64,000 bases of DNA from Sciurus carolinensis (taxonomy: Eukaryota > Chordata > Mammalia > Rodentia > Sciuridae): the NCBI RefSeq assembly GCF_902686445.1, contig NC_062222.1, positions 130,455,035 through 130,519,034 of the forward strand, given 5' to 3'. Positions 43,301 through 54,616 of this stretch are shown here, in pieces. Both the position numbers and the translations under genes were made by a program. Each line of letters opens with the position of its first letter. Within the stretch, counting starts at the first letter, position 1. Under the pieces are notes generated by a model. The model saw only the letters and a program-made list of their open reading frames with translations. It searched no databases and was not told the DNA's origin.

Positions 43301-44050
43301 CCTGGCTGAATGGAGGTGCTGTTCATGGAAATGGTAGTGGATCGAAGATTCAGGCTTTTCCTGACTGTTTGAGCAAGTGCGGCGGGATACAATGTAGAGT
43401 GAGGAATCCTGCTTTTCTCCACTTTTCTGTTTTGTAATCATGTTGCTGCTCCCTGTTTATCACTATGAAACGCTGAACCTTCTCCAACAGAGGCCTCTTG
43501 TGCCCCTGGCTTTGAATGATACAATTTGCATCAGCCGGAGGGAAGGCATATACATTGGTACAAAATGTGAATATGCCTATTAACATTCTAGCGAAGAATG
43601 TGGAGAGCCTTAGGAGTCAGCTCGGAGGTGCAGTTGCGCCCCTGGTCAGCACATTCTCCTGGCTCCAAGAAAAGGGCAAGCACAGAATTATTTACAGCCA
43701 TGAAGAAACGGCCTCATAAAAATGCATAAGGGTGTGTGTGCAGAGTGTTGACTTGGATGAAAAAAGCAGTGTTTACATACTGTTACACTAAAAATATTCA
43801 CACCTCATCAAATTGTCAGTCTTGTTTGCTGGCAACAATGGGAATTTTCCCCCGTAAGGCAGTAATAGCTCTCAGCAGAGCGCGGCACATTATGTCTCAT
43901 TAATCCTTCCCAGATCCCAGCGAGGTGGGTGGTGAGGGGTAGGATTCCTGTTGTTCCAGAAGAGAAGAGAATGAGATTCCTGTTTCCCACTCTCGGCTTT
44001 CCCTGCTTCGCCGGATGATAGAGGGTCTTTGCCATCTCATGTTTGAAGCT
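43300..44050. other. Repeat-poor stretch, possible regulatory element
   Basis: I recognise no mobile element here. The stretch has balanced composition with AT-rich homeodomain-like words ('tctcattaatcc' near 43896, 'aattatttacagcc' near 43687, 'gatacaatttgcatcagccg' near 43519). This is inference from absence of repeats only; conservation cannot be judged without other species. Confidence 0.3.
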
Positions 44051-44378
44051 GGATTCACTGTGGTCCTTGGGGCTCTGTCCTTCTTCATGTCATCTGGTCT
44101 GTGGACCCTGGAGGAGGGGAGTCAATTTGCCCAGGTCTCTCAGCTGCTCAGTGGAAATTTCAAGCCCAGCTCACCATCTCCCATCTAGAAAGGCAGGATG
44201 AACAAGAGCACGTCTCAGGTATAAATGTCTGGATTCCAAGCATTTTCTCTCCAGTAGGTTTTACAGTCACTGTGACAATCTTTTAAGATTGGCTTTATTA
44301 TTATTATTAGTTATGACAATCCACCAGGCTCCAGTGTGAACTTTCCGTGGTTCGAACTCATGGTTATTTGACGCCAGA

Positions 44379-44442
44379 GCTGAAATCACAGCACCCTCCA
44401 CGCTGTACCCGCTGAAATCACAGCACCCTCCACGCTGTACCC
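44379..44442. repeat. 32-bp tandem duplication, two perfect copies
   Basis: The unit gctgaaatcacagcaccctc... occurs at 44379-44410 and 44411-44442 with no differences. A recent small duplication or an assembly issue. Confidence 0.95.
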
Positions 44443-44486
44443 GCCAGGCTGACGCCCAGCCCAAGGACAGTGCTTTCCTGAGGTGG

Positions 44487-44670
44487 AGCAGAGGAAGATG
44501 GCTTTAGACACAGACTGGATTCAAATGCAGGTCTTGTCCTTGCTAGCTGGGTGTCCTTGGGTGAGCCAGAAAGAAAGTCTGAGCCTCAGTTTTCTCCTCC
44601 ATAAGAGAAAGGAATAGGATACGCCCTGGCAGGTTGGATGAGAGTGTGCAGCTGCTTCAGGCAAGGGCCA
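44487..44670 (+). mobile_element. MIR relic
   Basis: 'gactggattcaaatgcagg', 'cttgctagctgggtgtcct' and 'gagcctcagttttctcctcc' are the MIR core in plus orientation. Confidence 0.65.
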
Positions 44671-45439
44671 CCCCACACTCGCTGGCTCCTCTGCGCCTCC
44701 CCCGGAAGCAGCCATATGTTTTGAACAATCCTATCGGAGAACGTGCCCACTCACTTCTGTATTGCTTTGGCTTCTCCACTTGGAATTGACTTATTTATAT
44801 TGTCCCAGATGATTGACAGCCATCCTGGTGATTGTCATTGATGATCAGCTTTAGCTTGTGAAGGAGGTCACACTCCCAAACTTCATCTCAGAAGGTCACT
44901 GAACAGATTATTCAAGTTTCTTGGCAGTGGGAATCATGCGATCCGTCCGTTAACCACTGAGTACATATTAAGTTCATAGATATCACATGGGACATGGAAA
45001 GCTAAGGTTTGGTGAGCTCAACAGAGCCACAGACAGCACTTCAATTCCCATGAAACCTTGGAATGTACTTAACCTCTTCGGGCTTAGTCTTCTCTTCTCT
45101 AACAAAGAAAGCATTTGAGAAGACTTAATGAGATAATACACATAAAGTTTTCATTAAATGCCTTGCATAACTAATGTTTCTGTAAATATTTGGTATTAGT
45201 ATTATTAACCAAATGCTTAGGGAAAAAAAATTTATAAGTTAATACTTTCCAATGTAAGGTGCTATATAATTCATTCATTCAGAATTCAATGTGTCTTTTA
45301 CATGTTTATACTAAATATTGAAGAATAAATGAATTATAATTATGTACTAAATATATACTATGTATATGAATTATAATATATGCATATATCATATAAAATA
45401 ACAGTAAATGAGCACCCACATACCATCATCCAATATTTT
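44671..45439. other. Unassigned with MIR-like bit
   Basis: 45030-45200 resembles the MIR 3' half ('gagaagacttaatgagataa', 'cataaagttttcattaaatg'). AT-rich afterwards (45200-45400). Confidence 0.4.
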
Positions 45440-47310
45440 TGAAACTTCCCATAGTTTCAAAACACATAGTTTCAACACATTCTCACTATATTTTTTCAGG
45501 AGCAACCAAAACCCTGAATTTGATGCTGAGCCTTTCCATGTCTACAGTATACCATGCATGTTTTCATTTCTTAATAATAGAAATTTTTAGCTTTGCATGC
45601 TTTGTGTATTTATTTCGATGGAATCACATTTCTTTCAACCTTCTGCTATTTGCTTTGTTTGCTTGGCATTACATTTTGAGAAGTATCCCATTGTTAATGA
45701 TGCTATAATTTATTCCTTCAGTGTTTTTTTAATAGTGAATGGATGTGGTACAATTGTTCATGTCCTGCTTAAAGGACATTTTAACTGTTTCCTTTAAAAT
45801 TCTTGTCCTATTACCACCAGCTCTTCTACCAACAATACTATGTAAACTCGTGGTGTACTTGGGCAAGACTGATGCAGGATAGATATCCAGGATGGAAATT
45901 AATAAGCCCCATGATTTGAACAATTTCAATCTTATCAGGAAAAATGATTGCCTTGTTTTACAAAGTAGCTACCCATTTATGATCCTGCCTGCTGTGCACG
46001 AGAGCGATGGTTGCCTGGCATCCTTGTTAACACTCGATTTTCTATCTTTAATTTATGTCCACCTGTTGGATGGAAAAAATACCTCTTTGTGGTTTTAGTT
46101 TGCATGTTTTCATTTGACTGCTAAGGCAATGAAGACTATTTTCCAATGTTTTTGGCTCAATAGTGTTTCTATTTTTGTGAGTTGCTTATCCAAAATTTTA
46201 CTCATTTTACCCCCAGAAAAAAATACGTTGAATAGTGTGCTTTAAAGAATGTGGACACTAATGTCATCATTATATATCCTAAACATCTTCTCTCATTTTG
46301 TGGTTTCTCATTGTAGTTTCCGTACTACATTTTGGATGGTCAGATGTTCTTAATATTGTTAAGGGCATCATTCATTTTCTCATGATTTATACTTTCTATT
46401 TCTTGTTTAGAAACTGGTCCCCATCAGGATAACATAGACATATCCTACTATCTCCTGTACTACATTCTGAAATCTTTGTAGTGTTGCCTTTCACATTTAA
46501 ATAACGAATCCACTTTGGGATTGATTTTGTGTATGATGTGAAGTGGGCTGAAATTTTATTTTTGCTTCTATGAGTAAGTGATTGCTCTCAGATCACTTAT
46601 GGGGTGATTGACTTTGCCCCTGATCTACAATGCCAGCAGTCGTCAGTCAAATTTCTGTATACAGGGGGTCTGGTTCTCATGTCTCCTTCTTATTCCAACA
46701 CCAGCCTGCTGGAATTACTATCACCTGATACTAATGCATGGTGTTTTGAAAGACAATTCCCCACATTGTTCTTCTTCAGGAGTATTTTGGCTATCTTTGG
46801 AGCTTTGCTATTTGAAATAAAACGTTTAGGTCAGTTTGTCAAGTTTCTGAGAAAATAACCTGTTAAAACTTTATTAGAATTACACTGACTTTATTGATTT
46901 ATAGATCGATTTAAAAAGAAATGACATAAACATTGAGTCTTCTTATCTATAAACATGATATATTGCTTCTCAAATTTTGTTCTTCTTTAATGTTTTTCAA
47001 TAAAGTTTTATATTTTCTAAAAAGCTCCTTCCCATCTCTGTCAGATTTATGTCTAGGTACTTGATATTTTATGCCATTATAAATTGTTCCTCTGTTTAAA
47101 TCTGCTTTGTCTGTACTTATTTTTTGTATTAATTTGTGTCAAGAATTTCTGATAAGGTATCTATTGATTCTGATGATTAATTTGCAGATTTGAGTTTTTT
47201 TCTGTATGGATGATCATAACATCTGTGAATAATAAGAGTTGTGTTCTTTTGTTTTGTAGAAGCGTACTTCTTTTTCTTCCATGACTTCCTTTTCCACTAG
47301 GTCCTCAGCA
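45440..47310 (-). mobile_element. Ancient L1 (L1M-like) relic, long
   Basis: Antisense L1 ORF2 and 3' region: 'gtgaatggatgtggtacaat', 'cacctgttggatgg', 'atccactttgggattgattt', 'aaactttattagaattacac' and 'tgtctaggtacttgatattt' appear in the expected minus-strand order. Heavily mutated; small frames at 45439-46858 are spurious. Confidence 0.65.
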
Positions 47311-47884
47311 GTACTGAATGCAGCAATGAAGATAAAGCCCTGTTCTCTGATTCCCGATCCCGGAGGCCTGACTTGAGTCGGGATTCCTCCTGACAAGTTC
47401 TCTTCTGCCAGTCTGTGAAACTTTAATCCAAATTTTCAGTGAGGGGCTTCAGGCCACACAGTTACTGAACTTTGGAGCAATGAGTCTGGTTGGGGACCAA
47501 CTCAGGGTTGAGGATGTTCAGAGAATCCCTGCCTCCTTGTGGGGTGGAAGTGTGTGGCTGACTCAAACCCTATAATCACTTTAAGGAGGGGTTTATTTCA
47601 TGTTTATCCTCTAGCTGAGGTGATAGCTCTTTGGGGTCCCAACTTTATACCTGGGGAATCTCCTACCAGATTCCTCTCCTGTGCTGGGCCTTGGGCATGT
47701 CTTCTCGTTGGCAAGGACTTGGGGCTACCAGGCTCAGTGAGCACCTCTTGGTGAGAGCTGACTTAAGTATTAAGTATTTTAAAAAAAACATTTTCCTATA
47801 TGGTACCCAGAATTTTTCAGAGTCTTTCATCATTGGGGCCCTCATTTATCATAATTCTGAAATCACAAGTCTGCAGAGAGCCTT
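47311..47884. other. Unassigned
   Basis: No recognised element. Opposing short frames only. Confidence 0.4.
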
Positions 47885-48125
47885 TTCAGAATACCTCCTA
47901 CAGGTGTCCTATAGGTGTGTTGGGCATGCAGTGCTTCATGACGAGATACTAGCCTTGTCCCCGTGGAGTTCACAGTGGAGAGCAGAGATGGGCATGTGAG
48001 TAGACCATTACAATGGAGGATCCTACGTGTTCTCCTGTGGCTAGCCATGTGAAAGGCACTAAGTAGGACATGACATTCTGGAAAGGAGACAGTGGAAGAG
48101 TCTGAGGGTAATGCTAGAGACACAG
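47885..48125 (-). mobile_element. L2-like relic
   Basis: 'gcatgcagtgcttcatgac', 'ccttgtccccgtggagttc', 'gagcagagatgggcatgtg' and 'ggacatgacattctgg' follow the L2 3' region on the minus strand. Confidence 0.45.
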
Positions 48126-49862
48126 TATTGATTGATTTTTCATTTCTCTTCTAGGAGCTTAGAGAAGCAAATTTCACCATAAATAAGATAGGAAATTAGT
48201 TGTGTGGAGATTAACTGATTTGTTCATGGTATCATGAGTAGCTAAACATCTGACCTTTAAATCTAACTCCACTTCTCTTTCCACCCTTAAAACTGTTAGA
48301 TCTTGAAAGATGGGATGGAAAGTCCCTTCCGAATATTCAAAGAGTCTCTAATTTAATGCTCCAGTTAACAGCAGATACATGATTGGTGCTTGTCTTTAAC
48401 CCCCATTCTATTTAATTGTTATATTGGGAAAATATATTCATAAATTCTCCAAATAATTTTATTTTCCTCTGTTAGAAATCTGGCCACAGAAAGGGGATAC
48501 TTTGGTCAGTGAGAACCCTTTATAGTTGACTGTGATTCTCAACAGAGCTGCTAATAATAAATGAGGAGGACGAAATTGCTAGAATTGTATCTTTGAGCAA
48601 TTCCAATTTGTTCCAGGGGGTCAAAGCTTCCCCTTCACTGATCTAACAGGGTTCCATCAATTTTTGCTTCTTTGTTCTTATTCTTACTTCCACTCATTTA
48701 TCATGGGATTGGTTTGTATAACCTTAGCGTCTGACATTTAACCAAAGCTTTAAATGTTAGTGTCCACTTCTCTGGATGCGGCCAGTTGCTTTCTCTAATT
48801 TATTGATACCTGGTGTATTGACTTATCCACGTGCAATTCCTGCCTAGAAAAGCCTATGTGTAGATGTAGTTTTATAATTTGTACACACAAGGAACCTAGG
48901 AAAAGCAATTTGGTAAGAAGGCAAAAGAAAGGAATATTTCTTCAAACGTTTTGCAGAGCCAGCTCATGGCATGAACTGATATTACTTGGCTCTTATTTGC
49001 ACCACTTTTCCCACATAAAAGCAGGCCTCAGGCATACTTAATTCACTGGTTTCTTGTAAGGATGAAATGAATCAATATATGCAAAGAACTTTCAAGAGCA
49101 TTTGATATGGAGCCACTGCTGAACAGAAGCAGGCTGGAGTAATATTAGGCCTGGTTCTGTTAACTGTTAGATTGCTTATTTGGGGCTCTGTTGAACCATC
49201 ATGATTGCATTACTGGGGAAGAGGTCTAGACTAGAAACAGCTGCAGTTCCCTGCATACTAGAGTATCATTGAAGGTTGGAAGAGGCTTATCACTTGCCCT
49301 AAATCTCTTCTAAGAATTTACAGTTCCTAAATTTTTGTCAATATTTACGAATCTTTAATATGTTTGCAGTTTTCTGTTTAAACACAGATGTGCTTTGAGA
49401 TGGTTGACAAAGCAACGAAACAGGAAGTTGGAATTGAGAGATTTAGAATGGCATCTTTGTTACCCTGTTTGCTGCCTGGGTGACTTTAGGTAAGTCTCTG
49501 TTAAGGCTGACTCATGTCTAGTTCTTCCCTCCTTGTGGTTAACCACAGTAAAGAGGGAACTTTTCTTGCCCCTCCACTGTGAGTGGAAGTGAGGCATGCC
49601 AGTTCTGAGCCAAAGCGTTTGTCACTGTGAGATCTTCCACTTGTCTTCTTCTGCTAAAACAGTTATTGAGGAGGTATCACGTTAAGATGACAGAATCCAA
49701 AGGATCAACATGGAGTGCCAACACAATACATTGAAAAAAATCATTCTGGAGAGTCCCCTGTAGTCAGATCAGAAGGGGTTTTGTGTAAAAAAAAAATAAA
49801 ACTTTGTTAATTTGAACAAGTGAAATTTGGAGGTTCTTTGTTAATTTGGCATAACTTAGTTT
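48126..49862. other. Unassigned, AT-moderate
   Basis: Long single-copy-looking stretch. A MIR-like trace at 48190-48280 and 49440-49500 ('ctgggtgactttaggtaag'). No open frame over 61 codons and no gene. Confidence 0.4.
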
Positions 49863-50085
49863 ATTTTTTTGTGGGGCGGAGTACCATGGATTGAACTCAG
49901 GGGCATTTGACCACTGAGCCACATCCCCAGCCCTATTTTGTATTTTTATTTAGAGACAGGGTGTCACTGAGTTGCTTAGTGCCTTGCTTTTATTGAGTCT
50001 GGCTTTGAACTCATAATCCTCCTTCCTTCTGAGCCACTGAGATTTTATGTGTGTGCCACCATGCCTGACTATAGTATCTTCGATT
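49863..50085 (-). mobile_element. B1-dID type SINE
   Basis: Minus-strand copy: 'ccactgagccacatccccag' (ID start) next to a T-rich linker and the B1 arm 'gacagggtgtcactgagttg' ... 'gtgtgccaccatgcctgac'. Confidence 0.9.
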
Positions 50086-50097
50086 AATAAAATCTTT

Positions 50098-50240
50098 TAG
50101 TTTCTGAGCCTCAGTTTCCCTATCCTAAAAGTAGAACTAATCGTACTTAAAACACTATGAAGAATGAAATTAAACAGTGTTAAATGTGCAAAGTATCCAA
50201 GATAGCATCTGGTCTGAAATAATGGCTCCTAAAGGATAGT
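50098..50240 (+). mobile_element. MIR relic
   Basis: 'ctgagcctcagtttccctat' followed by 'gaatgaaattaaacagtg' is MIR in plus orientation. Confidence 0.55.
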
Positions 50241-50393
50241 TTTTATTACTATATTTAAGATCCAATGCATAATCTCAAGGGATTCTGGGCAAATATAGCT
50301 GTGAAAAGGTCCCTGCCTTCATGAAACATGGAAAGTGTCGGGAAGTTTAAGAGATTCTTATTTCAAATTCTGCTCATCTGACTCCCTCCCTGG

Positions 50394-50412
50394 TATTGCC
50401 TAGCAACCAATG
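50394..50412. promoter_or_regulatory. X-box-like palindrome next to CCAAT
   Basis: attgcctagcaaccaatgg: an imperfect RFX-type X-box (ATTGCC..AGCAAC) overlapping an ACCAAT box. A chance match is quite possible in 64 kb. Confidence 0.3.
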
Positions 50413-51408
50413 GAGAAAAAGCAATATGCTTGTTCCTTTCTTCTCATTTCCACATGCTAATGCACAGAGGCTGGGGCACCAGCACAAGACAGGAAATCGC
50501 CTTTGTCACTCCCTGCCCTGCCACTTTCCCCTCAGAGTCCTCTTCCTATTTCTTCTGAAACCATATTCCATTCCTTCACCATGCCTACTCTCAACTCTTG
50601 CAAGCAGAATATTCTGTCCAATAAACTTTCCCTCATTGTTCCCACTTGCCCGAGAATAGGAGATGCAAGTTCTGTCCTCACCTGTGCTGCTTTACATGGG
50701 ACTTCATTTGATTTCTCCCAAGCTGGCAATATTTGTGGTGTTGCTGTGAAGTGGAATGCCCAGGTATTTGATGAAATCTTATTTATCAGTAGAGCTCTAT
50801 TTTTTCAAAAAGAACTTTCAAGATGACAACAAAGTATTTGGGAAATCCTGGATTGCACCCCCATTCACAAATGCAGTTGCAGCAACTTAGATCCTTAACT
50901 CTAGGGTTGGAAAGGAACTTGCTCTGCACTTGGTAGACAAAAGCAGGAGCACACACATTAGGCTACTTATGTGTGCTCTTGTAGGTCCTGCTCATTTTCA
51001 AGGTAACTAAAGATGATTTGAGAAAGTTAACCAGGGTGAGAAATGTCACATGCAAAATCTCTTATATAAATCGTTTTCTTCCCTTGTCTCCTTTGTTTTG
51101 CTTCTTCAACAAAAGGCTCTTCTGATCATTTTAATGACACTGTCATTTTTACTAACCAAAGGCAGATAATTCATAAGAATAGTGAAAAGCAGTAGTAAAC
51201 TGATTTTAAGCAGCATTGGAATTTCTCGTTTAATGAGATGGTGTATGTGCTAGCTAGAGAATATGGTGATGGCTAAGATGTGCTCTCTCCCTTGAGTTTT
51301 CAGTAATATTCATATTAGCCCCAGATTTTTCCAACACAGTCTTTATGAACTCACAGGTTCATGGGATCTCAAGAGGCTAAGCACTGATAAGGTCTAGTCA
51401 AATCACAT
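50413..51408. other. Unassigned
   Basis: The plus frames 50396-50659 and 50503-50826 overlap in different frames over a pyrimidine-rich stretch. No gene recognised. Confidence 0.4.
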
Positions 51409-51650
51409 AATACATTCAACAGCAACTGCCACAGATATCTACTGAATACTTATGTATTGAATTCTATGTTGGACCAGGAAGATCCAGCAGCATTCTTATG
51501 AGCTTACATTGTATTGGGCAAGACAATTGATAAAATGTATAAATAAATTATTCAGCATATCAGAAATGAAAAGTGCTAAGGGGAAAATAAAGAGAGGAAG
51601 GAAGATAGGAAGTGCTGGAGTGTGTGTCTGCAATTCTGAACATGGTGAAT
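51409..51650 (-). mobile_element. L2 relic
   Basis: 'ctactgaatacttatgtattg', 'gatccagcagcattcttatg' and 'agcttacattgtattgggc' are the L2 3' end on the minus strand. Confidence 0.6.
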
Positions 51651-52454
51651 AAACCGAGCAGTAAGGTGGAATGACTTTCTAACAGTCCGGTGAGTAATAA
51701 GTGGCAGACAGAAACCTGTCCCTGCTGTTTTTTCAATGTGATTGGCTTCAGCTCTCTGAATTTTTTATGGAAGCCAATCCCAGGACAATTGGTCAAAATG
51801 AACCTGTTCATTGCTTCATTCTTCGGGAATTTTTTGACTTTGAAAGACAAATAGACACCTGCCTTGCATTTGCTTAAGCAAAAAATAGGCTTGTTTCCTG
51901 TGAAAGGACACTAAGGTGTCTCACATGACCTGGAAGGGTAGGTGGAAAGTGGCCCCGGGAATGTAAAGACTGCTGAGATGGCCTTTCCAAGGTTTGTTTC
52001 CACTTTTCTGGGATCAGCTTCATCTCCTGAGTCAGATATGACTGTCAACATACTGTCCTTTGACAGGGACAAGAAGGGGTCCTGGTCTTCCCTGAGCATC
52101 AAGGGCTGCTGAAAGTTTGGAGACCCTGCTTCTGGGTCTGGTTTTGCTATCCAGTTGGGAAGCCCCTTGGGGTACTCCCTCACAATGGGACCTCCTGTGG
52201 GGTTGACCAGATGCTCTGAGGAGGTCAGGATTTGTGCCCATGGGACTGTCCTGGGACCTGTAGCCTGCCACATTTCCAGCAGAACAGATTGGCAAGTAGA
52301 TGGTTCCTGTTGGCTAATTCAATATTTATTTTGCAGGGTTGTGTGATTTTGGGCCACTGGTCAATTGACATTGAGCTTGTGCAGGTAGGTGGTCCTTGTA
52401 ACATCTCCTTGTAACATCTCCCTTGATAAGGGTGCCACATCCAATTTACAGCAT
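51651..52454. other. Unassigned
   Basis: Moderately GC-rich in 51900-52300, with opposing frames (51911-52273 minus, 52155-52346 plus). A short 'cttgtaacatctcc' is repeated at 52397 and 52409. No gene. Confidence 0.4.
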
Positions 52455-52675
52455 TGGGTGAGTAGGGGTTAAGAGCAGTGGACAGGGATCCTATTAAATA
52501 GCTGGGATCTAGATTTTACTGGAGCATATCATTTGACCTATTTAAAGTTCATTTTCTTTATCTTCAAATCAGATAGAAGGGACTTTTTAAATTATTAAAT
52601 GAAATTCAGTTGGAAAAATACTTAGAATAGTGCCTAGCACATAATATACATTCAATTATTATCATCCTAATTACT
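52455..52675 (+). mobile_element. MIR relic, near full length
   Basis: 'taagagcagtggacaggg', 'gcatatcatttgacctattt', 'atagtgcctagcacataata' follow the MIR 5' to 3' order. Confidence 0.7.
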
Positions 52676-54211
52676 ATTATTTGGAGAGACAGAGAGATTA
52701 AAACATCTTCCCCAATATTTTGTAGAGACCTGGGTTCCATCTCCAGTGTTCCCTACACATCATTTCTTTTGAATATGTCTTACTGCCTTATTAAGCAAAA
52801 GGGAGTAGGTATCCAAAAACAAAGCTGAAGCCATAACTGATCCCCTTGATAGTTAAGGCTTCTGGTTTAAGAACACCCAGTTTTGTCTGATCCTAATGCA
52901 GATACACACACATACGCACACATTTTAAAAATACAACTCAAGTTCCAAGTGTCTGGTGGAAGCAAAATGAGAGAGCATTTACAACTTTGTTGAATGTTGT
53001 TTTTATTAGGGGAAAAATCACATAAAGTTAATTGGTACTTTGAATTGCAAAATATTGACACTTAAGTAAATTTAACACACAAAAAGGAAATTATACCAAA
53101 GTCCAAAATGCTGGGGGAAAGTAATCAGCCCTTATATTGCATACAATAGTAAATTAAATTCAAATAGTTATTCCAGCAGCCTTCAAGCTGTGATTTTAAT
53201 TATCCTTAGATCTAAGGATTCTAAGTTAAAGTTTTCACAGTGACTGTAATTTTTGTCCCATTAACCATATAGCAGAATCATCTTTATGTTAGAGACTCTC
53301 CCAAGTTAGAAAAGATGTGAGTCTGTTAAGTTGGTGCTGAAGTGACAACCGGGGCCACAAAACTGCCTTTGGTTGTTTAAATGTACCATCATGAGTTTTT
53401 TAAAGGGAATTTAAAAAATATTTATTTCTTTTTGGAATTTGTCCAGTACATCAGTCTTCCAAGTACTATTTATTGAGTGCTTATTATGTGCGAGCGTCAG
53501 TTGTAAGTAGAAAGAAAGGAATGAACAGAGGAAGGGAGGGAGAAGAGAAAAAAAACCATGAGTTTATTCGTAACAGAATGCATGTGTCTGTGGCGGTGTC
53601 CCTGTGTATCTCCTCGTGTGTGCACTCATGAGTGGGTGTCCTCTTAGGAGGTGATGGTAATTGGAATTGGTTTTATCACTAATCAGATAGGTCAGTTGTG
53701 GGGAGAGTCTAGCTTTTCCAGTGGCAGATGTCAGTGGATGGTCTTTGATGTTCTAAGCATGCAATAGGTAAATTCGGGAAGGAGATCCAGACTTCAACTG
53801 ACTGTTATTTCAATAAAACACAGACTGTACATGAAAAGAACACAGGACCCCATCAAGTTCCCAGGTCTATGTTATCTTGAAACTGCATTTTCTTAAGAGT
53901 CCTTACATGTAAACTATAACCACAAGATTACCCTGTAGACCTTGGTGGGCAGATCAGAGAGAGACATTGTGTTGAGAACAGAACTATGACACTAGCCTTT
54001 CTCTAGATTATGTTGTCTGTCATGTATGAGAGTGAGAAAGTCTCAGTTTAAAATCATGCTAGTGTTATAATAAACAAATTTACAAATTAATGTTCTAAAT
54101 TAATATTTTTTCATGTCTATATGTATTTGATATTTTATATATATGTAATGTTTAAGAGAATTTGAACTTGTGTCTGCATTTTCACCAGTATTATTGAGAA
54201 ATAATATAGCC
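52676..54211. other. Unassigned, AT-rich
   Basis: AT-rich. A MIR/L2 3'-end trace lies at 53455-53500 ('tatttattgagtgcttatta'). Otherwise no recognised element and no gene. Confidence 0.4.
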
Positions 54212-54616
54212 TGTTACGAGGTGTCTCCCCAAATCGCCTGTGTTAATGGAGGAATGTTTGTAAGTTAAATGATTAAATAGTGACCTAATCAGTCTATTGT
54301 ACTTGAATTAGCTAAATGTTAACCATAACCAGGCGGGGCATGGCTGGAGGAGATGGATCACTGGGGTTATACCCTGGAAGGGTTCATCTGTCCTGTGAAC
54401 CCTTCATCTTCCTCTCTTTGCTTCCTGGCCCATAACATGGACAGTGATCCTCTATGAGGCCCTTCTGCCATGATGTTTTGCCTCACCTTGGGCCAAGAGC
54501 TATGGACTTGACTTACCACAGTGAACCTCTGAGACCATGATCCAAAGAAAGGTTTTCCTCTTTAAGTTGTTCTCTTAGGATATTTTAGTCATAGTGATGC
54601 AAAGTTGACTAACACG
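54212..54616 (+). mobile_element. MaLR-type LTR
   Basis: Starts TGTTACGAGGTGTCTCCCC, has 'aatagtgacctaatcag', 'ccttctgccatgatgttttg' and ends 'agttgactaacac', matching the type at 12367 and, reversed, at 40903. Confidence 0.85.
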
